A stretch of DNA of 64,000 nucleotides, taken from Pyrrhosoma nymphula. Its lineage: Eukaryota; Arthropoda; Insecta; Odonata; Coenagrionidae. The notes beneath the pieces were generated by a model. That model was not told the origin of the DNA and searched no databases. It worked only from the letters and a program-made list of their open reading frames with translations. Positions within the stretch are counted from its first letter, which is position 1. Each line of letters opens with the position of its first letter. The stretch spans positions 18,908,192 through 18,972,191 of the forward strand of contig OY754338.1 of NCBI GenBank assembly GCA_963573305.1. The letters are read 5' to 3'. The translations under genes were made by a program, and so were the position numbers. Below are positions 42,381-53,498 of the stretch, piece after piece.

Positions 42381-45300
42381 GATGGAAGTTGTAAGATGCA
42401 GGGCGGGAAATTTTGACGCGAGAGAGCGTCTCCTGATCAGAAAAGGACAATAAATACATCAAGTTATATTGTATTCTCATCGCTCCATCTCCAGAGTAGT
42501 CCTTCAGAATGCTCTTTTCATTGATTTCTGAAACTGGAAGTACATTGAACTTTCCTAAAAATAGATTAATTCGCTTTGGAGGGTCTTATTATAGGTTGCA
42601 TATTTAGAAATCTTTAAGAAAAGAGTTCGGGTGTAAAGAAACAAATTAAAGCTATAGATTCATAAGAGGTAAATTAGTATTCAATCAAGTTTAGGCAGCA
42701 TATGACGTTATACGAAATATTTTTTTTTACGTTCCATACTTCAATCTTATGGGCGTGAAAAATAATTATTATGCATCGGTATTAACAGACCGCAGAGTCT
42801 AAATAAATAATTCATTGTGGAAGATTCACATGTTCTTGGAAACTATTACTCAAAAGATAAATAGTCCGTAATAAAACAATCGATTAAAATGCAATTTAAT
42901 GTATGAAAATAGATGTCTCAAAGAGTATTTTAAAGCCAATTCGAACAATGTTCCACCAATGAAAGCCGAAATATAAATTTTTATTTTGTCACTTTTATAG
43001 TAATAAGCTGGATCTAACAGTAATGAGAGGCTGGCAGTCTTTTTTCAAGCATATGAATCCCGCGGAGGAAGCACTTGTAATGAAATTCGTTTCGTGGAAT
43101 GACTATTATAAATCCAAACAAAAGTGAAAAAGTAAATTAGGGGCTGCTGATGTCATATGTCATCATGACCCTCTCATTCATCACCCTGGTAGTAGGTTAT
43201 GGTGGTTATGCTAGTCAATTTACGAATCCGGTTTGTTACAAGTGCTTCCTTTACGTGTTTCTTATGCATGAATAAATAACAATTCCGACCTCGAGGATAT
43301 GCCTGCACATTCTCACCAATAAGGTGGGAATTAGATGAAGGCGAATTTCTACAACATTCTCTAAACCAAATAGGTATGCCACGAAGTCCACATGATATGC
43401 GGCATACTTGGGTGCTTTAATTGGGAAGTCCGTGGAATTTTTTCATCTTGTACAACGACAAACTTTTTGACGTCACAGCCTTATAAAATTAAAATATTTC
43501 CATTTATAAATTGGGACAAGTCGAGGCCGTGACATCGCAGCCATGGTATTTATGAGGTCTTTAGCTTACGTTTCCGACGTATGTGTTGGAATTTCGTCAA
43601 ATCTCTGTTAACATCCACAGTGAAAGCTATGTTTGGCAGGCCACGTAGAAAAAAACGCACGCAAGGTGGACAGAAATGTTTCATTCCTAACTTTTCAACT
43701 ATCCGTGAGCACCCATGTATCTTTTATTTCCTTTCAACCTCCTTGATTCGCACTGAGGTTCAGCGCACAGATTAAGCCGCGATGGGACATGACAGCATCT
43801 CACTCAAGAGGGGCTTGGGGAAGAAATCGCCGCGCGTAGATGTGGGCAGTTAGTGTCACCGGAGCTTTTCCGAGAGTATTGAGCGACTCGTCTCCCTTCA
43901 CTGGCTCAAGTGTTCTTTTTGAATCACGCCAACTAGCAGTAGTGTGGCATAGCGGAAATCATAAAAGAAACGACATTACAACACTGGCGGTACCCATCGA
44001 TCTACGATGCCCACTTCGGCTGCAGCGATACATAGCGATTTACAATCCATGGAAGAGCTACCTACTGCGTAATTTAATTCTCACTACATAAATTAAAAAT
44101 AAAATTGCATATAAAATAAACGAATAAATTAGGTAGTACGAACGTAAATATTTAGACTACCTCCTAACATGCCCAAGATTATCAATGATAAGCAAACCTT
44201 TAGAATACACAGTGTTCTTGTTTTTCCAGCATCATTTAAAGTATTTGGCTGGAAAGGTTTTGGTAGAATAACTCATAATTATAATCAGAAAATAAATCAC
44301 CGCAGTGGAAGTAATTAGTGACTGCGTCGTGTACTTTTTCCGTCTATAATCGCCTAGAAGACCAAATGAAGTTGGTTACGTGATTATTGGCTACCGTTTG
44401 TAGCACTTATTTCGATAGCTCAGCTCTACGGAAGCTGTATAGCTGTGACGCCAGCTATATTCCTAGATGATGACATTCGATTCCCAGAATTCCCAGGAAA
44501 GAGACGGGACTTCCGTTTCCCTCGGAATGGAGATATAAGTAGGTACAGAAGAAAATTCAGGAAATAGGAAGATAGTGAAAATTGGCTGTCGATTGGTAAT
44601 AAAAATAAATGACGAAATTGCAACCGGTGGAGTTGAGTTAAATTGCGGAGCTACATAATTCGGGTCGAATCATTTTTGCTACCGCTAAAAGCATGATAGG
44701 TTATGATAGTGAAAAATGAAACGCAGTTTTGACGATGAATATATTGCGGATCTTAAAGAGATATCTCGTTTTACATGAGGCGTGTAATTAAAAATTTATA
44801 AAATAAATATTCCTTATATGTATTTGCAATTCTCGAACTGGATGAAAAGGACCAACAACTTCTAAATGTAGAATGTTCATTATTGTTCATTAAACGTTAA
44901 ATCACTAAATCCTAAGATAAGGAATACAAGTACAGCTACTCTTACATATCTTTTAGTCCCAGGTCCACTGATGGCAGCAATACATTGAACCCAAAATAGC
45001 CATCGTCAAGCTTACATTTACCTTTGAGTATGAATTTTATCGCCCATCAATGAATATATAACAAATCCAGATTAACAGCAGTCATCCATACATTGCATCA
45101 TAACGCTTAAAAAAGAGATAACTTTGTTACGTCATACGATGATTTTTAAAATCACATGAGTATGTTAGTCGGCAGAAGAAGCTAAATAAATTATTGAAAA
45201 TTCATGGGTTAACTATGCGACTGGACAAGGAGATTCTAAACCATCAAATTCTATAGTGTAGAGTGGATTTTGGCAGCTGGTACAAACTGGCGAGAGACAC

Positions 45301-48080
45301 TAGCAGTTTTAAATTTAACTATTGGTTTCATTTATACTAAAATGTGATCACTATGAAATCAGAAACAATGGAGAATTAAAACTGGTACTAGACTATGGTA
45401 TATACCACTTAAAAACAGCTAAGGAGAAAATATTTACAATATTTTACATTCCATCGCACTACGGTGGTTTTAATGCTTATGTGCCATAAGTCCACTGCCC
45501 ACGTTCCAATACCAGAATTGAAATTCAAATCAACTGAATCTGTCTTCTCTTACTTACTGAAAAGCTTGTCGCGAAACTTAATACTTTGACACATTAAGCT
45601 AGGCATTTGATAGACCTTCCTCATGCATGTTACAACTGTGTCCATTAAGACTATACCCACCCTATCTTTTTTACGTAATTTATATGGGGCATAATGTAAT
45701 TTGATTTTTTAAAGTTCTTTTCACGCCCGTACGCCCTTTATCCGTATTTTGACGGAAAAGAGCTTCATACTCACAGCTGACTCCTTCAGTTCACTCATCT
45801 AAGCTTTCTCATGCATGCCATTCATATGAAAAGCCCGCATTCCACCGCATTCCACAATGGTATTCCGAAATTGAAATGTGACGTGGGATGTGGGTGCCTA
45901 TTCTCAAGGACCTTCTCTCTACCCCTCCGCAATATACAACACACGCAGATGCCGGATTGCCCTCTTTGTGCAAGCGTTGAAACGGGGCGGATTTAGCGGC
46001 AGCTGTAAAATTATCCGTCCGCGGCGGTATCTAAGCGTAACAGTGTAAATAATCCGGGTGAATTATTTGTGTTCTCGTGCACGGCGAGTACGTACGTACA
46101 GGTTTTGCCTTCCCACAGAGCGCCGAGCGATCTTTTCAAGGGAATCAAAACGAGAGATGTTGAGGGATTTTCATTCACGGAAGCGTAAAAATAATAGCCT
46201 ATGAACCCATTGAACGGGAGCTTTTACCTACGTTCTCTCTATCGCTTATCTTGTTTAGATCAAGGCTACGATGGGTAATAGAGCTGCGATTTTTATTTAA
46301 AATTTAGCTGACTCGCAGCAACAATGGTTATGAAATATAATTTACATGTTCCTCCAAACCAATTTATCACATATAACATGGCTTTATTTACTCAAAAAAG
46401 CCCCCGTACTGTGATTTGATGTTGACCAGCAACCTATCTTTAAAAAAACAAATAACGTGCCAGTCACAATAAGGTGCAAGTAAATTGTACGCTTTAGGTA
46501 TAAAAAGTCTAATCAGTGTACGAGCTCATGTAAAAATTCAACAAGACGAAAAGATGATTCGGATGCAGTCAAGTTGTTCACATCAGATTGTATACGAAAA
46601 ACTGGATATTATAGGCAAATATGACAAGCAGCAATTCATTAATTGTATTTCATTGACCAACGTAAGGGCAGCGAAACAGAGCAAATACTACGGTATAGAT
46701 CCCGGGACTTGATTATAAAATATTAAACCTCAATGGTGTCTAAATTTAAGTAAGTAATTGATGTTGGCTTCTCACGTGTATCCATTAAAACGCAAGGAAA
46801 ATAAATTAACAAAGGCAAAGGAATTTCATCGTCACCTGTAGCATACAAAGGTGGTCTTACAAAAGATTATTTAATTCTTTGACATATTCCCATTACGTGC
46901 GCGGCCTTTTCTTAAGATTATCTCTTTCATTGTGTGCGATAAAGTTTCATGCACCAAATAAAGCAATCTTTCTCCAAAATCATGAGGCGGTTTGTCACAA
47001 AAAGACCCTTTCCTTTGTAACCGCTCGTGGCCAGATTTCCAAGCGTTTTATAACCACTTTATGGAGTCTCAGCAACCACTCCTTAGCGTTCCCCTGCATC
47101 GTAAATCATCAGAGTATATATATTTTTAAAGGGGCTCTGTAAGCTTTTTTTTTCTTTTCTCCCCACGATCACGGTCAACAACAAGAGAAACAAATACCCT
47201 AGCAGCATGGCTAAAGAGCGAGGACTTAGTGCATGAAAAACCGTAAATGCATGGAATGACGAGGACGTAAGAACACAAATATTTTTAAAAAACGAAGGCC
47301 GTGTGGTGCGCTCACGCCATTCAATGGCATTCATGACGAGAGCTGGCAATTTCCTTCCCGCAACTAATCACATTCTGTTTCGTGTTAGGTTAGTATGGGG
47401 ATGATAGTGATTCTTCAGACTGAAAATAAATAAGGAAAAAATACTCGTTACAAAAAATCGAAAGATGGAAAAAAATAAAATTTATTGGTGCGCCATAGAA
47501 GCCTTGTGGGACTCCTACATTTGCCATTTGGAACTCGCCTCCTGCAACTCGCTCGTTTCACCTTGCAAGTGGCCGAGAGGCACGTGATGCATATAACCGA
47601 GCCAGGGGTGATAGCATAATCGTGAAAAGGAGGGTTGGGATGGTGGATGCAGAGGCACTTTGCCTGAGACTCGAGAGAGGAGTTATAAGGCACCTTTTGC
47701 ATTAGCAAGTGTTCTTGAGAGCACGATAGCATGCAAGTAATTGCTTGACCTGAAGTATTTATTTCATCGCTGCTGCTCCTTGGGATTATGCAATAGGGTA
47801 CTCAATTTATAATATATGGACAACAAAACGAAACTTTGGGAAGGACGCCGGTCATTATTGGCTCCATTGTGCATACCTACTTATATTTACCATCTTTACC
47901 ACTGATAATCATTGTCGATAAATATGCATTGACGAAGTCGTCAATATTATCTAATCTAAGTATTTTTCGTTAATGTTATGCTTCACGTTATATTTTATCT
48001 ATGCCGGTAATATTTTTTATAGAATTAAATAGCGTAATTTGAATGAACCAATGATAAAAAGAACGGGCTTAATATATATT
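42381..48080. other. Long unassigned stretch
   Basis: AT-rich with minor GC-richer patches (about 43800-44060 and 45900-46140). No coding region, SINE or transposon end was recognised. Confidence 0.4.
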
Positions 48081-48083
48081 CTT

Positions 48084-48330
48084 AGGTAGTACTAGGGTAT
48101 AGCGCTTGGCTACTGATCGAAGGGTCCCGGGTTCAAATCCAGGTGAAGCCTTAGGAGGCCCCTGAACAAATAAAATCCTCGGAGTGCGAGGTGGCCCAGG
48201 GAAAGGAACTGGCCCCCCTACCCTGAATGTGTGAAATTCACACGCCTGTGGCTTAGTCTGGGGTGAACTCTACCCTCAATTATCCAAACCAACCTTCGGG
48301 TTGAATCACTGAGTGAGTGAGGTAGTACTA
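48084..48330 (+). mobile_element. tRNA-derived SINE with 11-base target duplication
   Basis: AGGTAGTACTA at 48084-48094 is repeated exactly at 48320-48330. Between them, a tRNA-like head (TAGGGTATAGCGCTTGGCTAC as A-box, GGGTTCAAATCC as B-box at about 48130) is followed by a GC-richer body (GCGAGGTGGCCCAGG..., TGTGTGAAATTCACACGCC hairpin) ending ATCACTGAGTGAGTG. The perfect duplication shows a young insertion. Confidence 0.8.
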
Positions 48331-51300
48331 AAGGGAACTATTTTTATGTTTTAAAATAGCAAAATTATTATACAAAACATGCAAATATATGAAATTGCAT
48401 CAAAGAATTGAGTCATTTTGCCATTTAAAAAGGGTTTATGTTAATGGAAAAGTAATACACCATATAATTTTCTCTTGACAGTACTTGCACACACACAAAC
48501 TACGATGCCGCTGGGAAGATACATTTTTCACCATTTTCCACCATTATTCATGCTAGTCACAATATTTTAAGACGAAGAAATTACAGTTTTCGAGAAAGAA
48601 AACATTTCAAAACCCTATTATGCAAACCCAATTTCAAGTATGTAAACCATAATGGATTTGAACTGACGTACCAGCGCACTAGCAACCAGCACCCGCAGGT
48701 AAGTTGCCCGCTGAGTAACCCCAATACAACTTCTTGCTCAATTATTTAGGAAAATTTTTCTCTGACAAATGTTGAAGCATTCCTTTACGAGGAATATAGT
48801 TGCAAAATCAATGAAATTATAAAGTAAAAATAAATACAAATTTTGTTATAAACAGAGAAATTAAATAACATATAATGGCATTCTTATTGTTTTGATACTC
48901 TTCCCTTCATTAGTAGCCTTTCTACTTGAGGATTTGAAAACGAAATATTGCATTCTTCTGGCGAGAAATCTTTTTATGATGTTTTGAAATATTTTTCATT
49001 CCCACTGATTAAAGGCAGACGAGAAAAATGTGACATGGTGTACTTATGGTTAAAGGTCGTGGTAATTGTAGCCTCTCTCGAGAATCGTGCCAACAAATAG
49101 CTGAGGCTTTATTCCAGGGGCAAACATGCTTCTGTGCTTCCCACGGTGTGCGTGCAACGGGGGAACACAGCAGTTGCGTATAATGGTTATTCTTTCCATC
49201 GACACTTGAATTGATAATCCTAGGGGAGCCAGCTTGAGAAAACCTTCCCTCAAAGCCATTGTGAGAACGTGGTGGCAATTCCCAAGGCGACCCAGCATTC
49301 CCCGTGCAACCCTCCGTTTTTCCCTTGCACTCATGGCAGCTAGAAAAATGTCCCCGCCTTCACGATATCAAGTGGTTAAAGAGGAGCAAAGGTCTGAGGG
49401 CTAGAAAGAAAACTTAGACACCGTGAGGAATGGTGACTGATCTTCATGTTAACTGAAAGACAAAGGAGATCTTTGCTCTCACGAAAACTGAAATTCCAAG
49501 GCATTCGAGCATGGAAAAATAATGAAAATATTTAAAAATAGATTGAGAGGTATTTTTTCACAAAAAATGGGAAAAAAACTTAAACTCATCACTGCTGTTA
49601 GTTTATCAGCCACAATAAAGATGGAACACAAATAAAAACAATAAATCAGAAAAAAATGAGTAGGTTGGGAAGGAAATTGGTTTAATAAGATATTGGAGGA
49701 AATAAGTTTTAGACAACATAATGAGCCCAGAAATATTAAGGGCTGAAATTACACTGCTTAAACTTTTAATCCAAATTTTTAAACTCGATGCCCACTGCCA
49801 TTAGTGTGAATGTTATTAAAACACAATATAAATAAAATGTATAAAAATATGACTGGGAAGTTTTCGCTTAAAAACTAAGGTGGATGCTAAAAGGCCATAT
49901 TATGGCATTTTCTAACGAGTTTCTGAAGTTCCTAACATTTTTCGCCAAATCAATCCCGTTTTTATGACGTGAGATTCTTTTTACTCCATTGCATGCATTT
50001 ATAATCGACGGCTATGCACCAATGCGGCTTCTTCATATTAATGGACGATAGGGAAGAGATGAGTCTCAGCATTTTTTCCCACTCATCAAAGAGGTGTGAT
50101 AAAGAAGTTTTTAGAAGAAAAAAACTGATGAAAAGCACGCAAGAGCGTGCCCTCCTCGCAGCCTGCATTTACGAGGCCGCACATTTACACTTAAATGGAT
50201 ACTCCCGAAGTTTCGGCGATGGCAGCGCGCAACGGGGGTAACGGGTAAGGCGCGCGCAGGCCGGATTTATGCTTCTTTTTGCAAACATAGGTGGCAGCAG
50301 CTGCATCAGTTGATATTTTAGCTTCCGCAGGGCGGAGCGGCATCTGCAACGAGAGTGGCCAGGCCGGAAGAGTGGGGTGCGGTAGGTTTGGGGGAATGGT
50401 GCTGTGGAGCTGGGAGAGGGGGATTACTACAGGGAGGAGGAGATAGAGGGTGAGATGTGTGAGTGGAGAAGAGGTCTCCGGCATCGAAATGCAAGGCCAT
50501 GCTTCGGCCAAAAAGATAAAGTCGAGAGTCGCCTTCCTTCAAGACGATGAACTCTTAATAAAACACGCGTGTACAACTCATCGTGATCCCACTAACTCTT
50601 CAGTACGAAGTACATATGCCTAGTGGCGCTAGTTCCGGTTCAAGGGAGAATGTGCTCTAAATGCGCCCAATATAAAACCAAGCTACCTCATCACACAAGC
50701 CACCATCTTCAGAAAAGTTTCGCTTCGTGGTGAAATAAATAATTCCCACTTATATAAGCCGCCCCTGCCTACTGCACCGGCGCAAACAGTAATTAATCCA
50801 ATGGAACCAATTCATTAGTAAATTAAAGATGATTGAGAAAAATGACGGCTTTACACCTTGGGTTAATTAAAATTTTTCTGTAAAAGCTAAATCCAGCCAT
50901 CAGTTATACGCAATACCATTTTCCAAGACTGTGAAAATCGATGGTGCGACTCCATTGATCATTTAAGGATACAAGTATCAAAAAGTTACCGGTCACCACC
51001 TTAGCTCATGAATAAGTAGGTCAAGTTTACTGTGAGCTATAGAACCAGGATATACCATGAGTTTTCAAAGTTACCAGAAGAATTTACCAACACTCTGATG
51101 GTCATTCCGACGTAGCAACTAAAAGTTCAAGTATATTTGTAACAAATACTTATCGAAAGTAGTGTGCAATTGAGGTGGTTTGAATCCTTGCAGTGGCGAT
51201 CATCTTTAAACGGAATTATTATCACCACTGATCTGATATCTAAATGCGTCGTTCTCTTTCAGTCGGATGAAACAATACTTTACACTATTTGGGGCGGTTT

Positions 51301-53270
51301 TTTAATGAGGGATAATAACCATCTCTCGTTTCAATAATTAATTCCATGTACATGTTAGTTACCGTACCTTAGTATAGTCAATTTTAAATATACACGGGGA
51401 AGGAGAAATTCTTGATAAAAAACAAAATAACAAGTATATATTTTCCGGATCAATGCTTAAGGTTTTCAATGTTATTTGCGCAATGCTAAGTGAATTATTT
51501 TTTTATGAATGTCACAAACGGTTGCAAAGTTAGTACAGATCCTGTTTGAAGAAAATATATTTTGATAGGTAACATACGTCTTGACTATTTTTTCATTGTT
51601 AAGTACTAAACATTTCTTGTTTAGTGACACCATTTCAACCTTTCCAAGAACTAAGTGTGATTCCTAATAGATAAAGGATTATCAAAATGACTTTCAGATA
51701 GGAATTTCTTGATTATGTGATAAAAAAACACAATCGAAGCAAAGTTTCCGAATTCCAGTTTCAAAAATTACCTCATCATTTTCTTAAAATATTAACATGG
51801 GAGATAATTCGTACCAGGATATTTAGGTCAAGAGTGAATAGAGGGACATATACTCGCATTGAAACTTAAACTCGATACTTAAAAATAACTTTTCTCGGCA
51901 GTATATACTAGGCGCTCACCCCCATTTTAAGGACCCCATAAAGGGAGACTAGACTGCTGCAAATACTGGGAAATGTATTGAGGTTGGTTGCTGCCCGCAC
52001 TGGTCTCTGATCTCATTATTTGTCTATTATTATCATCATCATTTCATTATTAATCATTATTTCCAACCACTCGTTTTCGCCTTAGAATATTTTTAGATGT
52101 AAATGCCATCGTTGAAAGTATAGGAATAAGGTTAAATGACCACAATATTTCACCCAAGATTAACGCAGATTCATATCATGTTTCCACATTTGAGTATATT
52201 TTGCAAGAAAATTTTAAAATAAAGGTATTCATCTATGGAGTCATAACAAATGTTTTTTGCTAATGGAAGCAAACCCCTCTAATTTGCACAAAATTACGGT
52301 GAACGTCTTGAAAACTATATCATCTCACTCACGCCTACTCTTACGCCCTGAAACCTAATGACATATTGAAATCTTTAAACTTAGAAAAATGTTTGAAAGA
52401 ATATACTGGAAATACAATATGCAAGTGGACTTAATGAACAACTGAATACCTTCTTCAGGTGTTTTTTCTTAAAAACGTTAAACTCTCCAAAGTGCCAACA
52501 AGGAGAAATGCGTTATGTTTAAAACAGGGTCCATACTTGGAGACAAGCCTCGCACTTCTTCATAGAAATTGCTATACTAGCAAACACCGCTGATAACAGT
52601 GGTGTGGACTCATAGGATTATCTTAGGCATTCTTGTTAACACATCACGTTTTGATACATAATTTTTCATAATAAATTTAGGAAACCAAAACTAAAGACGC
52701 ATTGAGTTTATAACGCTTTAGAGATTAGGCCAAATAAAAAAAGCTGTACCAAAGAATGACGTGAAAGATATAGAAATACATCGTATGAATAGATCATTCT
52801 GTAGAAAGTCACCTATTTCATTATTAATTATCACTTTTTTTCATTCGCTGTGAAGCATAGGATATCTATCCCCAATATCCAAAATAAGTACTTAGCTAAA
52901 GATCAACTCCATCACTCTGCATCACACTACACTTTTAAAAAGAATGCGAAACTCTTCAAATAGCGCAACTTTCAGCCGTACCGAATAACCTTGTCTATTT
53001 GCCAGCCTTTGAGCTGAATTCTTTTGGCTCACTTCTCAAAAATAAAAATACACCATCCCCACCCCACCGGCATTCCCGACGTGCAAAAAATAGACATCCC
53101 AAGGTCTAGGGTCGGACCGCAAGCATCCTCATTAAGCACCATTGATGCTTACAATAACCATGCTAATTAGGGTCAGTCGTTTGTTTTACACCACCGGAAA
53201 TACTGGCACAGGAATAGTTTCCACAACTAAAAAGAATTAAAAAAAACATATAAAGATATGCATATATATA
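48331..53270. other. Long unassigned stretch
   Basis: AT-rich, with a GC-richer patch at 50190-50520. A possible decayed tRNA-like B-box (AGTTCAAATCC, minus strand) lies at about 48655-48665. Otherwise nothing is recognised. Confidence 0.4.
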
Positions 53271-53272
53271 TG

Positions 53273-53284
53273 AGGACATACTAT
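53273..53284 (+). repeat. Left target-site duplication (12 bases)
   Basis: AGGACATACTAT, repeated exactly at 53487-53498 on the other side of the fold-back element. Confidence 0.8.
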
Positions 53285-53486
53285 TATCGCCATCGTTTCA
53301 GGCTTGTGGAAGTTCATTTTATCGTAAATGAAAAGGAAAACTTTGTTATATTCCACCAATTTATTTTCAGGTACAACTAGTTTCGACGCAGCGACGTCTG
53401 GTACCTGAAGATGACGCCGCTGCGTCGAAACTAGTTGTACCTGAAAATAAATTGGTGGAATATAACAAAGTTTTCCTTTTCATTTA
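53285..53486 (+). mobile_element. 202-base fold-back retroelement
   Basis: It is bounded by the 12-base direct repeat. Most of it is a perfect inverted repeat: 53326-53393 pairs with 53418-53485 at all 68 positions around a 24-base centre. A 41-base segment (53285-53325) precedes the left arm. The plus strand carries a hammerhead-like core (53405-53430) at the junction of centre and right arm. It has no coding capacity. Perfect arms and a perfect target duplication mean a very recent insertion. Confidence 0.85.
53405..53430 (+). ncRNA. Hammerhead-like hairpin core
   Basis: CTGAAGA (53405-53411), one T, GACGC, loop CGCT, GCGTC, then GAAA (53427-53430) and CTAG. The sequence after GAAA pairs with the left arm (CTAGTTGTACCTG with CAGGTACAACTAG), which would give a long helix III. 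A helix I and cleavage triplet between left arm and CTGAAGA are not clear. Of all cases here this has the best helix II. Confidence 0.45.
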
Positions 53487-53498
53487 AGGACATACTAT
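53487..53498 (+). repeat. Right target-site duplication (12 bases)
   Basis: Identical to 53273-53284. Confidence 0.8.

Noticed and set aside
49009..49334. Minus-strand frames of about 90 codons starting MSAREKRRVARG
   Set aside because: The context is mildly GC-rich, but no splice sites, domain or conserved pattern could be supported, and two overlapping frames compete.
50700..50745. CATCTTCAG next to GTTTCGC and GGTGAAAT as a hairpin core
   Set aside because: The boxes are in the wrong order and orientation to form the stem-GAAA layout.
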